NCBI RefSeq assembly: GCF_017873955.1
Contig: NZ_JAGGKS010000006.1
Location: forward strand, 1 to 64,000
DNA from: Sedimentibacter acidaminivorans
GTDB taxonomy: Bacteria > Bacillota > Clostridia > Tissierellales > Sedimentibacteraceae
Length of the DNA stretch: 64,000 bases
Direction of reading: 5' to 3'
The position numbers and the translations under genes are program-made. The notes under the pieces are model-generated. The model saw only the letters and a program-made list of their open reading frames with translations, ran no database searches and was not told the origin of the DNA. How positions within the stretch are numbered: position 1 is the stretch's first letter; each line of letters starts with the position of its first letter. Shown here in pieces: positions 9,400-17,962 of this stretch.

Positions 9400-10731
9400 T
9401 CAATCATTATTTGTATCATCACATAAATATACTAATGCTGTTTCCAACCTTCGACCTTTAATTTTAGTTATCTTAATTTTCAATCCATACTGTTCAAGTT
9501 CAAGCGTACTACCATCTTCGGGAATTGTACCTAATAAACCAAACACCAAACCACCAAATGTATCAAAATCATCATCAGGTAACATTATTCCAATATGCTT
9601 TGATACTATATCTAAAGGTGCTGCTCCTTTTATCTCCCAAGTATTTAAATCTATTGATTGTATTAGAGGAGGTTTTTGTGGATTTGAATAATCATCATCA
9701 AGATTGCCAACTATTTGCTCAAGTAAATCATTCATTGTTATAACACCACTCATACCACCATATTCATCAAACACAACTGCAAAGTGATTCCTGCTTTTTT
9801 TCATGTTTTGAAACAAAATATCTGTGCGTACTGTTTCTGGTACAAAGTAAGCAGTATTAACAGCCTCTTTCATAATATTTTCCCGTGTTTTTTCTTTAAG
9901 TCTAAAATAATCTTTTGTATTTAAAATACCTACTATATTATCTGCAATATCATCGCAAACTGGATATCTTGAATGTCTATTCTCATTAATTTTATTTTCC
10001 CATTCATTATCGTTTTCATCTAACCACAAAATAACAACTTCTGTTCTATGAGTCATAACTTCTTCAGCTGTTTTATTATCAAACTCAAAAACATTTTGAA
10101 TCATTTCTTTTTCATTAATATTTATTGAACCTTTTTCACTTCCTACATCAACCATCATTCTTATATCTTCTTCTGTGACATCGTCATCATCTGAATTAGG
10201 ATCAATACCAATAATGCGTAAAATCGCATTTGTAGATAAGGACAAAAACCATACAATAGGTGCAAAGACCTTAGAAATGAAATATAAAAGTCCTGACATG
10301 GCAAGTGCTAGGGACTCTGCATTTTTCATAGCAACTCGTTTCGGTACCAACTCTCCAAATACAAGAGTAAAGTATGACAAAACCAAAGTTATAGAGATAA
10401 CGGATATTGTATTTAATGTAGATACTGGCAAATTAACTCCTAAACTTAATAAAAGAGATACTAATTTTTCTGAAAAGTTATCGGCAGCAAAAGCACTCCC
10501 AAAAAATCCAGCTAAAGTAATACCTACTTGAATTATAGATAAAAAATGAGACGGTTGTTCAGTCAACCTAGATAACCTCATAGCCTTTTTATCACCTGAT
10601 GCAGTTAATTTAGCTAATTTATTATCATTCATAGAAATAACAGCAATTTCTGCACATGCAAAAACAGCATTAAGTAAAATCAAAAATATTTGTAATAATA
10701 TTGGCCCCCATATAGGGTCTTCATCTAGCAA
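9400..10731 (-). CDS. Hemolysin C/CorC-like protein (CNNM, CBS pair, CorC_HlyC)
   Basis: The 443-residue protein has an N-terminal CNNM/DUF21 transmembrane domain (to about residue 190), a CBS-domain pair (about 210-335; YPVCDDIADNIVGILNTKDYF and RNHFAVVFDEYGGMSGVITMNDLLEQIVG), and a C-terminal CorC_HlyC domain near 350-435. Family members are implicated in Mg2+/Co2+ homeostasis; the hemolysin name is historical. Start TTG with GGAGG eight bases upstream. A good sigma-A promoter lies immediately upstream on the minus strand. Confidence 0.92.
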   Translation of the reverse strand: MLDEDPIWGPILLQIFLILLNAVFACAEIAVISMNDNKLAKLTASGDKKAMRLSRLTEQPSHFLSIIQVGITLAGFFGSAFAADNFSEKLVSLLLSLGVNLPVSTLNTISVISITLVLSYFTLVFGELVPKRVAMKNAESLALAMSGLLYFISKVFAPIVWFLSLSTNAILRIIGIDPNSDDDDVTEEDIRMMVDVGSEKGSININEKEMIQNVFEFDNKTAEEVMTHRTEVVILWLDENDNEWENKINENRHSRYPVCDDIADNIVGILNTKDYFRLKEKTRENIMKEAVNTAYFVPETVRTDILFQNMKKSRNHFAVVFDEYGGMSGVITMNDLLEQIVGNLDDDYSNPQKPPLIQSIDLNTWEIKGAAPLDIVSKHIGIMLPDDDFDTFGGLVFGLLGTIPEDGSTLELEQYGLKIKITKIKGRRLETALVYLCDDTNND

Positions 10732-10768
10732 TTTTGTAACCTCCTAATTTTTTACACTAATTAAAAAA

Positions 10769-10797
10769 ATAATAGCACATATATAATATTTAGTCAA
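10769..10797 (-). promoter_or_regulatory. Sigma-A promoter for the CorC-like gene
   Basis: On the minus strand TTGACT (10797-10792) and TATTAT (10774-10769) are separated by 17 bp, 38 bp before the TTG start. Confidence 0.65.
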
Positions 10798-10897
10798 CAC
10801 AGGAACCTCTATTAATCATATGTAAATGTTTAAAATCTACCCTTTTTTTATTAGTATTAGTATATATTATTATTTTATCACAATACACATTAATTTG

Positions 10898-10926
10898 TTG
10901 ACAACTACTTTTTTAAGTGCTATGAT
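10898..10926 (+). promoter_or_regulatory. Sigma-A promoter for the riboswitch-controlled gene
   Basis: TTGACA (10898-10903) and TATGAT (10921-10926) are separated by 17 bp. Predicted transcription would begin near 10933, just before the c-di-GMP-I aptamer. Confidence 0.75.
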
Positions 10927-10937
10927 AAACGTAATTA

Positions 10938-11011
10938 AATAGGCAAAATTTTCTAAAGAAAATGACGCAAAGCTATAGGGTCTAAACCATTGTGGTAAGA
11001 TAGCCAGTTGC
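10938..11011 (+). ncRNA. Cyclic di-GMP-I (GEMM-I) riboswitch aptamer
   Basis: The stretch carries the GEMM-I hallmarks in order: AGGCAAA, a first hairpin (ATTTTC/GAAAAT), the conserved GACGCAAAGC, then GGTCTAAACC and GGTAAGATAGCCAGTTGC forming the second hairpin. It lies between a promoter and an intrinsic terminator ahead of a secreted protein gene. Class I aptamers bind cyclic di-GMP. The 5' strand AATAGG-CAAA (10939-10947) can also pair with the terminator's rising arm, TTTG and CCTATT at 11053-11067, giving a plausible antiterminator. Whether c-di-GMP turns the gene on or off cannot be settled by eye. Confidence 0.9.
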
Positions 11012-11051
11012 TGTACAATTTATTTTGTACAATATTAATTATGCTAATTAT

Positions 11052-11081
11052 CTTTGCTGACCTATTCAGTAAAGTTTTTTT
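11052..11081 (+). terminator. Riboswitch-associated intrinsic terminator
   Basis: A nine-base-pair stem (CTTTGCTGA / TCAGTAAAG, loop CCTAT) is followed by seven T. It sits between the aptamer and the ribosome binding site, the expected expression platform. Confidence 0.85.
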
Positions 11082-11102
11082 ATTTTAGAGGAGGGTTACA
11101 TT

Positions 11103-11984
11103 ATGAAAAAACTAAGAATATTTTTTTCTTCTATATTTATAATTATTTTGTTTCTTACTTATTCAACAATTTGTTATGGTGCAGACAATATTTATAAAGG
11201 TACAAGCTCTGAAATAAATGCAACTAATAGTAATGATGGTTACATTAAAATAAAGTATACAAAAACTACAAGTAAAAATCTAAAAGTAATTATTGAAAAA
11301 GATTCAACAAAATATACATATGATTTAAATAATGAAGGTGAATATGATACATTTCCGCTACAAATGGGTGACGGGAAATATAAAATAAAAGTTTTTGAAA
11401 ATATTACTGATAATAAATACAGTGTAAAACAAAGCATTGATATTAAAGTGGAATTAAGTGATCCTAAGTCGCCATTTCTAGTTGCAAATAAATTAGTAAA
11501 TTATTCTGAAAGTTCTGATGTAGCAAAAAAAGCACATGAGTTAACAGAGAAAACAGATGATGAAATTGAAAAATTAGATATAATTTACAATTATATTATA
11601 ACTAACGTTGTTTATGATACAGACAAAGCTAAAAATGTAAAACCTGGATATGTTCCAGATGTTGATGAAATACTTAAAAGTAATAAAGGAATATGTTTTG
11701 ATTACGCATCTATAATGGCCTCAATGCTTCGCTCAGAAAATATACCAGCAAAATTAGTAACCGGTTATTCTTCGAATTTAAGCGTATATCATGCTTGGAA
11801 TGAAGTTTATACAGATGAAACTGGTTGGATTGTACTAAATGAAATGTATTTCGATGGAAACGAATGGAAACTAATGGACAGTACAATAGCATCCTCTGCT
11901 AAACAATCTAATAGCCCAAAAGTCATAGAATATACAAATAAGCTCATTAACCCTAAATATTATACTAAACAATTTGAATATTAA
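11103..11984 (+). CDS. Secreted transglutaminase-like (papain-fold) protein under c-di-GMP control
   Basis: The 293-residue protein begins with a signal peptide (MKKLRIFFSSIFIIILFLTY..., cleavage likely near CYGA, residues 24-27). Residues 30-120 look like an extracellular beta domain. The C-terminal transglutaminase-core domain carries the triad: C198 in KGICFDYAS, H230 in YHAWNEVY, D259 in KLMDST. Bacterial members act as proteases, amidases or cross-linkers; the substrate is not evident, and no cell-wall anchor (LPXTG or SLH) is seen. ATG behind GAGGAGGG. It is controlled by the upstream riboswitch and faces the pilus operon across a terminator. Confidence 0.88.
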   Translation: MKKLRIFFSSIFIIILFLTYSTICYGADNIYKGTSSEINATNSNDGYIKIKYTKTTSKNLKVIIEKDSTKYTYDLNNEGEYDTFPLQMGDGKYKIKVFENITDNKYSVKQSIDIKVELSDPKSPFLVANKLVNYSESSDVAKKAHELTEKTDDEIEKLDIIYNYIITNVVYDTDKAKNVKPGYVPDVDEILKSNKGICFDYASIMASMLRSENIPAKLVTGYSSNLSVYHAWNEVYTDETGWIVLNEMYFDGNEWKLMDSTIASSAKQSNSPKVIEYTNKLINPKYYTKQFEY

Positions 11985-11992
11985 TTATAAAG

Positions 11993-12040
11993 TCCTCCCC
12001 TTTCTTATATAAATTTAGAAGGGGGGGATTTATTTTATTT
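11993..12040 (+). terminator. Intrinsic terminator between converging transglutaminase and pilT genes
   Basis: A hairpin of CCTCCCCTTTCT and AGAAGGGGGGGA (11993-12028) is followed by TTTATTTTATTT on the plus strand, so it terminates the transglutaminase transcript and may also stop pilT transcription. Confidence 0.75.
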
Positions 12041-12053
12041 ATTGTTCTGTTTG

Positions 12054-13112
12054 CTATTTAAGATGTTTAACTATTGAGTCTGAATCAATTGAATATGTCA
12101 ATGCACATTCCTTACTTATCTTATCATTTTTATATAGTTCAATAATACTTGAATCCATTGATTTCATTCCTCTTCCTTCAGACGAATATATTACACTGTT
12201 AAGCTGGTGAACCTTTGATTCTCTTATTAAATTAGAAACCGCATTATTTACTAACATTACCTCAAAAGCTGCTGATCGACCACATATTTGAGATGGTATG
12301 AGCTGCTGAGATATAACAGCTTGAAGTTGCATTGACAACTGGATTTTAACTTGTTGTTGTTGATTCGGTGGAAATACATCTATTATACGATCGATTGTAT
12401 TTGCAGCACCTGTAGTATGCAATGAAGATAGTACAAGATGACCTGTTTCAGCTGCTGTTAATGCAATTTCAATAGTCTCTAAATCTCTCATCTCTCCAAT
12501 TAAAATAACATCAGGAGCTTGTCTTAAGGATGAACGAAGCGATGATATATAACTTTTAGAATCCGTTGATATTTCTCTTTGACTAACAATAGATTTTTTG
12601 TGCCTGTGAATAAATTCTATAGGATCCTCAAAAGTCATTATATGGCAGTTTCTTTCACTATTAATTTTATCTACAATACATGCGAGTGTAGTTGATTTTC
12701 CACTCCCAGCTGGTCCTGTTACAAGTACTAATCCCTTTGTTTTTTTATATAAATTCATCACAACTTCTGGTATACCTAACTCCATAGGATTTGGTAATTC
12801 AAAGAGTACCACTCTTATTACAGCTGCAAAGGAATTTCTCTGCTTATATGCACTTACCCTAAATCTTCCTAATTTAGGCAATGAAAAAGAAAAATCTACA
12901 TCTCCTTCCTTTGACAATTCCTCAATACCGTCTTTGTCAGCAATTTTAAAAATGTCATATATAATTTCATATGTATCTTCCGATAACAAAGGTTCTTCGT
13001 TTTGCGAAATTATTTCACCCATAATTTTATATGACAAAGGTCTTCCTGCAATTATAAAAATATCTGAGGCATTCTTATCTATAGCATTACTTAACATTTC
13101 TTTAATTTTCAT
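12054..13112 (-). CDS. pilT: Type IV pilus retraction ATPase PilT
   Basis: A 352-residue secretion ATPase with PilT features: N-terminal KNASDIFIIAGRP, Walker A GPAGSGKST near residue 135, the Asp box MTFEDPIEF, Walker B ILIGEMRDLETI, and the PilT-typical ALTAAETGHLVLSSLHT. It would depolymerise pili for retraction. I place the start at ATG 13112, which gives MKIKEMLSNAIDKNASD; an in-frame ATG at 13157 lies inside the preceding gene. The ribosome binding site (GGGAAGGAA) is rather far, about 12 bp. It is the last gene of the operon. Confidence 0.92.
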   Translation of the reverse strand: MKIKEMLSNAIDKNASDIFIIAGRPLSYKIMGEIISQNEEPLLSEDTYEIIYDIFKIADKDGIEELSKEGDVDFSFSLPKLGRFRVSAYKQRNSFAAVIRVVLFELPNPMELGIPEVVMNLYKKTKGLVLVTGPAGSGKSTTLACIVDKINSERNCHIMTFEDPIEFIHRHKKSIVSQREISTDSKSYISSLRSSLRQAPDVILIGEMRDLETIEIALTAAETGHLVLSSLHTTGAANTIDRIIDVFPPNQQQQVKIQLSMQLQAVISQQLIPSQICGRSAAFEVMLVNNAVSNLIRESKVHQLNSVIYSSEGRGMKSMDSSIIELYKNDKISKECALTYSIDSDSIVKHLK

Positions 13113-13116
13113 TTTA

Positions 13117-13683
13117 TCAATCAATTCCTTCCCATAGGTCATATACATCTTCTTCATAGCTTGGTAAATCTATATTAGCTAAATTCCATGAAACAACTTC
13201 ATAATATGGCTTATTTTTTATTTTGTCGTAATAAATATTCAAGGTTACACAAATTTTTTGATTAAAATTACCTAAGGCTTCATAATACACTGTAAATCCA
13301 AAATCTTTAACTTCTTCTCGACTTTCTAATACTTTTATTCCTTCTAATTCTAAAACTTTATTTTTTGCAATAATGTTATAATTTTCTAATATAGATATAC
13401 TATTATCCACTTTAGTATTTAAATAACTTTGTGACAACAATAGTTTTCCATATATTTGAGATAATTTTTCTTCAGCTCTACCATGAGCAACATAATAATC
13501 CTTTACCATTTCCTGTGTTTTTATAGATAGCTTCAAGTCTGAGTAGGCTGTTGTAAAAGACAATGTAGAAAAAATAGTTAAGCAAAGAGAAACAAATATT
13601 ACCATAATCAATGTTCCACCTATACCAAAAGGAGTACTCGAATATGTTCTATTTTCTGATTTATTTTCTTCTACACTAAACAT
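13117..13683 (-). CDS. Pilus-operon membrane protein, possible PilX-like minor pilin
   Basis: The 188-residue protein has a 15-20 residue polar leader, then one transmembrane helix (GGTLIMVIFVSLCLTIFSTLSF) that begins after GIGG, and a soluble rest. This is the layout of a minor pilin/pseudopilin but without a clear E5 residue. The IFSTLSFTTAYSDLKLS stretch after the helix resembles conserved proteins in clostridial type IV pilus clusters. It overlaps the preceding gene by 8 bp and the pilT gene follows by 4 bp, so it is within the operon. I cannot name a family with certainty. Confidence 0.6.
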   Translation of the reverse strand: MFSVEENKSENRTYSSTPFGIGGTLIMVIFVSLCLTIFSTLSFTTAYSDLKLSIKTQEMVKDYYVAHGRAEEKLSQIYGKLLLSQSYLNTKVDNSISILENYNIIAKNKVLELEGIKVLESREEVKDFGFTVYYEALGNFNQKICVTLNIYYDKIKNKPYYEVVSWNLANIDLPSYEEDVYDLWEGID

Positions 13684-14185
13684 CCTGCTTCCCCCTTATG
13701 ATATTTATAGGGAAAAACTTTTTTGTTTCAATAACAAATATTGAAGAGGAAGAATTTTTTTTATCTATAAAAGGATATTTTTTAATTCTACCAATATTTA
13801 TTTTTATATCATTCAACTCTCCTGAATTTAATTCACTTGTCGAAATATATAATTCAATAAAATATATTCTGTTTTTATCATCACATTTGTTCCAATTCTT
13901 ATCATAATAATTCACATATTTACTACTGCTATTATCATAATAAATTTCATCAAACATCTTTTTTATGATTTCATTCATTTCATTGTTATTTTTAGATGAT
14001 TTAATATACTCTAAGAATGTCTGTGATTTTAAACTTGCTATAGTTATATCATTAGATTTAATTTGAGTATATCTTGCCATAGCAAAACAATTCAACATAA
14101 TTATGCCTGTTATTGCAAATATTAACACTGATAAAATTATTTCCACTAATGATACTTCTAAGCTTATCGATGACTTACCCTTCAA
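13676..14185 (-). CDS. Prepilin-like protein (minor pseudopilin)
   Basis: At 169 residues, it has an N-terminal SLEVSLVEIILSVLIFAITGIIML segment close to the class III signal of type IV pilins, with a glutamate five residues after the likely processing region, and a polar C-terminal domain. The usual G|FxxxE cleavage site is degenerate (SLEVSLVE). It would be a minor, assembly-priming pilin. The TTG start sits behind AAGGTGGTG. It overlaps the next gene by 8 bp. Confidence 0.65.
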   Translation of the reverse strand: MKGKSSISLEVSLVEIILSVLIFAITGIIMLNCFAMARYTQIKSNDITIASLKSQTFLEYIKSSKNNNEMNEIIKKMFDEIYYDNSSSKYVNYYDKNWNKCDDKNRIYFIELYISTSELNSGELNDIKINIGRIKKYPFIDKKNSSSSIFVIETKKFFPINIIRGKQDV

Positions 14186-14198
14186 ACTTTACACCACC

Positions 14199-14702
14199 TT
14201 AATCCATTGTTTTTCGCTGAACAGAGTATAAAGATATTACTAAATCTGAACTTCGACCTTCTTCTACAACAGATATCTTATATAAATTATCATTTATTTT
14301 TGATATATTAAAATTATCAACTTCCAAAACTTTCATACCATCATATATACCAAATGACTCACCTTCATCTATAAGTATCTCATATATATTATTGTCATTA
14401 TAGTAAATCCAATTTTCATAATTTAATCCATCATATGTTTCTTTTATTACAATAGCTGGATTCCCATTAAAATCTCTAATATCTACCATGCTTTTTTTAT
14501 CAGCTTGTCTGATTTTATTTGAAATGTATGAAAGAGACACTCTAAGTTCATAATTATTTGTTCTATCATTATTTATACTAATGTATATTTCCTTGCCAAG
14601 ATTAATAATCATAATTGATAATATAACGATTATGAGAAAAAGAAGCATAATAAATATAAATTGAATTGAAAATTTACTTGAAATATGTTTTTTTCTTTTC
14701 AT
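14199..14702 (-). CDS. Pilus-operon protein, DUF4860-like
   Basis: The 167-residue protein has one N-terminal transmembrane helix (FSIQFIFIMLLFLIIVILSIMIINL) and a soluble domain with ELRVSLSYISNKIRQADKK, which I recall from DUF4860 proteins in Firmicute pilus clusters. A role in pilus assembly is inferred only from the operon. ATG behind AGGAGAATT. It lies 13 bp before the pseudopilin gene. Confidence 0.6.
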   Translation of the reverse strand: MKRKKHISSKFSIQFIFIMLLFLIIVILSIMIINLGKEIYISINNDRTNNYELRVSLSYISNKIRQADKKSMVDIRDFNGNPAIVIKETYDGLNYENWIYYNDNNIYEILIDEGESFGIYDGMKVLEVDNFNISKINDNLYKISVVEEGRSSDLVISLYSVQRKTMD

Positions 14703-14740
14703 AATTTAATTCTCCTACTTAGCAAAGTAATAACCAAATT

Positions 14741-15040
14741 TTAATCTATATTAAACACATCAAACTCCGGCATTATGTTTGAAGCAAAAATACTATAACT
14801 TATAATATATTTGTTATGGTCAACCATTAACCCATAATTATTTTCCAAATATTCTATATCCGGAGGATAGAATCCTTCTATTGCATAACATTGCACAACA
14901 CTTCGACTAAGTGCATCTTTTAAAATATTATACTTCTCTTCATGTGCACCACTTTCAGCATTATTAACTGCAATAAATAAAAAACCAACAAACATTAAAA
15001 AAATAGTAAAGTATAAAATTTTAAATTTATTATCTTTCAC
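14741..15040 (-). CDS. Small pilus-operon membrane protein of unknown function
   Basis: A 99-residue protein with one N-terminal transmembrane helix (ILYFTIFLMFVGFLFIAV), then a soluble part containing EKYNILKDALSRSVVQCYAIEGFYPPDIEYL. The YAIEGFYPP-type stretch is typical of the region after the helix in pilin-like proteins, in which small polar residues follow a long alpha helix. There is no prepilin peptidase site. It starts at GTG and lies between pilC and the DUF4860-like gene. Confidence 0.6.
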   Translation of the reverse strand: MKDNKFKILYFTIFLMFVGFLFIAVNNAESGAHEEKYNILKDALSRSVVQCYAIEGFYPPDIEYLENNYGLMVDHNKYIISYSIFASNIMPEFDVFNID

Positions 15041-15061
15041 AAAACCATTCCTTTCCTCGCA

Positions 15062-16120
15062 TTATCCTATAGATGACATTATATTCATCAAAGGAATCAT
15101 AACAGAAATGAGTATAAATCCTATAACTATAGATAAAATACCTACTAAAATAGGTTCAATAAGTGCAACTGAACTATTAAGCGCTTGTTCAGCTTCATTT
15201 TCATATATGTTTGTTAATTTTACCATAACACTATCTATTTCACCTGTCCGCTGCCCCATATGTAGCATCTGTAAATGCATATTCGAGAATAATGATAATC
15301 TTGATAAAGATTCAATGAAACTATCCCCCTCTTCTATTGCCTTGCTACATGTTTCAATTTTATTTTTCAAAGAAGATTCTTCAACAATATCTAACAATAT
15401 ATTAATTGATTTGTCTATGTTCATTCCACTTGATAATAAAAGTGACATAGATGAAGTAAATCTATATACTGTGATTTTTTTTACAATTGATCTAGTTAAT
15501 ATAAAACGCTCTAAAAACTTGCTAAAAACCAATTTACCTACCTTAGTTTTAAATGAAATAAAGCTTACTAAAATCAGAAATAAAATTAAAATAACAAATG
15601 TCATAGTAAATTTTCCTGCCATTATACCATTAGAAAATGACATTAAGGCTGATGCTTCATTAGATAATTCCCCACCTAATTCATATATCATATTTTCAAA
15701 TATTGGGAAAATTTTTGTAACTAAAAGTATAATAACAAAAGACATCATCACAAAAAGCATTGATGGATAAAAAATAGAATTTTTAATTTTTATCTTAATA
15801 AATTCATCTCTATCGTAATACTCAGATAATGACTTCATAACATTTTCTAAACTACCTGTCAAACTTCCTATTTGACTCATATTTATTAAATACGAAGGGA
15901 AACAACCTGATTTTTCCATAGCCACATAAAGAGGCACTTTATTAGAAAGTTCATCTTTTAGAATACCTAATGCATCTTTAACTCTCCCTTCCTCAACGTC
16001 ATTGTACATGGAATAAACACCTTCAGGAATAAGCATACCAGACTTTAATATCAATGCAATTTGCATACAAAAAAAAGATAATTCTGATGCTGAAAGCTTA
16101 TTATTATAAATTTTTTTCAT
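15062..16120 (-). CDS. pilC: Type IV pilus inner-membrane platform protein PilC (T2SSF family)
   Basis: The 352-residue protein has two T2SSF domains (about 10-130 and 215-340), each with the LxxAL/GxxxP style helices and transmembrane segments, ending in VALIEPILVGILSIVIGFILISVMIPLMNI, the family's closing signature. PilC anchors the assembly and retraction ATPases. ATG 16120 is chosen over an upstream GTG at 16129 because GGTG precedes it at proper spacing. It is the first gene of the operon; no PilB assembly ATPase or PilD peptidase gene precedes it in the window. Confidence 0.9.
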   Translation of the reverse strand: MKKIYNNKLSASELSFFCMQIALILKSGMLIPEGVYSMYNDVEEGRVKDALGILKDELSNKVPLYVAMEKSGCFPSYLINMSQIGSLTGSLENVMKSLSEYYDRDEFIKIKIKNSIFYPSMLFVMMSFVIILLVTKIFPIFENMIYELGGELSNEASALMSFSNGIMAGKFTMTFVILILFLILVSFISFKTKVGKLVFSKFLERFILTRSIVKKITVYRFTSSMSLLLSSGMNIDKSINILLDIVEESSLKNKIETCSKAIEEGDSFIESLSRLSLFSNMHLQMLHMGQRTGEIDSVMVKLTNIYENEAEQALNSSVALIEPILVGILSIVIGFILISVMIPLMNIMSSIG

Positions 16121-16375
16121 AAAATTCACCGACTTTCAAACTTTATATTTATTTAACAAATAAAATAGGCATAACTTTGATTCATTATAATATATATTTA
16201 TTCAAAATTCAACAAAATTATATATGTATTTACAAATTTAGGATAATGATAACTACTTTTTTAATTATTGCAATTATCTTATTTTTAAAAATATGGTTGA
16301 TAAAAATTAAGATATGTTGTAAAATATTGTAATAACATTTATTATTTATTTAGAATTACTTTGGAGGCTATAAGT

Positions 16376-16954
16376 ATGTTTATCGTAGCAGTTATATTAG
16401 GTATAATTATTGGAATAGCAAGACGTGGTAAAATCAATAGGTTATCATATATCCATTTTAATATGTCTCCATTAATATATATATCAGTTTTGCTTTATAT
16501 TTGTATTATAATTATGAACTTAGGACTTCTCGATTATGCTTCATTCCTCTATAATGCATTTTTAATAATGTCTTATGCTTTAATATTTATATTTATTATT
16601 GTAAACCTAGATATTAAATTCATGTTTGTAACTTTAATTGGATTATGTTCAAATGTATTATGTTTTTTAGTAAATGGATTTAAATTCCCTATGTCTTCTA
16701 ATTCCGTATCAATGATATATGGAACCGAGATATATAATTTATTAATTAATGGCAAAATAAAATTTTTTATTCCTGCTGAAAATTCATCTTTAAGCTTTTT
16801 AGGAAGCATCATAACTCTTGGAAACTATAAGATTGTAAGTATTGGAGATATTATAATTTCATTAGGAATTGTATTAATAGTTCAAGCTATCATTTCAGAT
16901 AAATATTTAAGAAATAAAAGTAACATAACCTTCTCAAAAAAAATGTTCAAATAA
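16376..16954 (+). CDS. DUF5317 family membrane protein
   Basis: A protein of about 192 residues with five or six transmembrane segments. The C-terminal half shows GKIKFFIPAENSSLSFLGSIITLGNYKIVSIGDIIISLG, matching the DUF5317 pattern of a conserved loop followed by a SIGDIII helix. Function is unknown. The ATG at 16376 has GGAGG nine bases upstream; a TTG at 16361 in frame overlaps that ribosome binding site and is rejected. It stands alone, between the pilus operon (divergent) and the SPFH/NfeD pair (convergent). Confidence 0.75.
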   Translation: MFIVAVILGIIIGIARRGKINRLSYIHFNMSPLIYISVLLYICIIIMNLGLLDYASFLYNAFLIMSYALIFIFIIVNLDIKFMFVTLIGLCSNVLCFLVNGFKFPMSSNSVSMIYGTEIYNLLINGKIKFFIPAENSSLSFLGSIITLGNYKIVSIGDIIISLGIVLIVQAIISDKYLRNKSNITFSKKMFK

Positions 16955-16962
16955 AAAAATAT

Positions 16963-17011
16963 AAACACCACGCCAACAGATTTAGTATACTGCTTAACAT
17001 GGTGTTTTTTT
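16963..17011 (+). terminator. Bidirectional terminator between DUF5317 and SPFH genes
   Basis: Arms AAACACCA (16963-16970) and TGGTGTTT enclose a 30-base loop and are flanked by T runs in both directions. Confidence 0.65.
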
Positions 17012-17019
17012 AGTTATTT

Positions 17020-17946
17020 CTATTTATCATTATCTTTTACAGTTTCAATTAAAGATGATGCAAGACCAGCTATACCCTGTATTTCCGAAGGTATAATAAT
17101 CTTAGTTGCTTTTCCATCAGCTGCCTTTGCAAAAGCATCAAGGCTCTTTAGAGTTAAAATTGCTTTGTTTGGATCGGATTCTCTAAGCATTTTTATCCCT
17201 TCAGCTGTAGCTCTTTGAACACTTATAATAGCTTCTGCTTCACCTTCAGCTTCTCTAATCGAAGCTTCTTTTCTTGCTTCTGCCCTTAAAATTGCTGATT
17301 GTTTTTCTCCTTCTGCTTCAAGAATTGCAGATTCTTTTTTTCCTTCTGATACTAATATAGCAGATCTCTTTTCTCCTTCTGCCCTTAGAATAGATTCCCT
17401 CTTTTGTCTTTCAGCTTTCATCTGTTTTTCCATGGCATCTTGAATTTCCTCTGGAGGTATAATATTTTTTACCTCAACTCTGTTTATTTTGATTCCCCAT
17501 GGGTCTGTTGCTTCATCTAAAACTAATCTCATTTTCGTATTAATAATTTCTCTAGATGTTAAAGTTTCATCGAGCTCTAAATCTCCAATTATATTTCTAA
17601 GAGTTGTAGCTGCAAGGTTCTCAATTGCCGAAAGCGGATGATCAACTCCATATGTGTAAAACTTAGGATCAGTTATTTGAAAAAATATGACTGTATCTAT
17701 CTGCATAGTTACATTGTCTTTTGTTATAACTGATTGAGGTGGAAAATCTACAACTTGCTCCTTAAGAGAAACTTTTTTTGCTATTTTATCTATTAGCGGT
17801 ATCTTAATATGAATACCAACACCCCATGTGCTCTGATAAGCTCCAAGACGCTCTACAACATATGCACTAGCCTGAGGTACAACCCTAATATTAGTTGCAA
17901 TAAGTATTACCAAAATTAAAAACAAAATAGTAAATCCATTAAACAT
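17020..17946 (-). CDS. SPFH/band 7 (stomatin-like) membrane protein
   Basis: The 308-residue protein starts with one membrane helix (GFTILFLILVILIATNI), then a band 7 domain (PQASAYVVERLGAYQSTW to about residue 180), then an alanine/glutamate-rich coiled coil (EAEGEKQSAILRAEARKEAS). It belongs to the QmcA/stomatin group that forms ring-shaped membrane microdomain scaffolds. Its gene follows the NfeD gene by 16 bp; stomatin and NfeD proteins are a recurrent partner pair. Start ATG behind GGAGG. Confidence 0.92.
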   Translation of the reverse strand: MFNGFTILFLILVILIATNIRVVPQASAYVVERLGAYQSTWGVGIHIKIPLIDKIAKKVSLKEQVVDFPPQSVITKDNVTMQIDTVIFFQITDPKFYTYGVDHPLSAIENLAATTLRNIIGDLELDETLTSREIINTKMRLVLDEATDPWGIKINRVEVKNIIPPEEIQDAMEKQMKAERQKRESILRAEGEKRSAILVSEGKKESAILEAEGEKQSAILRAEARKEASIREAEGEAEAIISVQRATAEGIKMLRESDPNKAILTLKSLDAFAKAADGKATKIIIPSEIQGIAGLASSLIETVKDNDK

Positions 17947-17962
17947 TTTTAGCCTCCATGTA

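Noticed and set aside
9392-9743. Two overlapping plus-strand frames
   Set aside because: They mirror the C-terminal CorC domain of the real minus-strand gene, and one is low-complexity His/Gln.
10175-10531. 118-codon open frame on the plus strand
   Set aside because: Antisense to the CNNM domain of the CorC-like gene; no ribosome binding site.
15108-15770. 220-codon open frame on the plus strand
   Set aside because: It is antisense to pilC, whose T2SSF domains are clear; the frame is Ser/Ile rich without a domain or ribosome binding site.
16130-16375. c-di-GMP riboswitch upstream of pilC
   Set aside because: I looked for GEMM-I and GEMM-II blocks on the minus strand and found none; the gap is AT-rich only.
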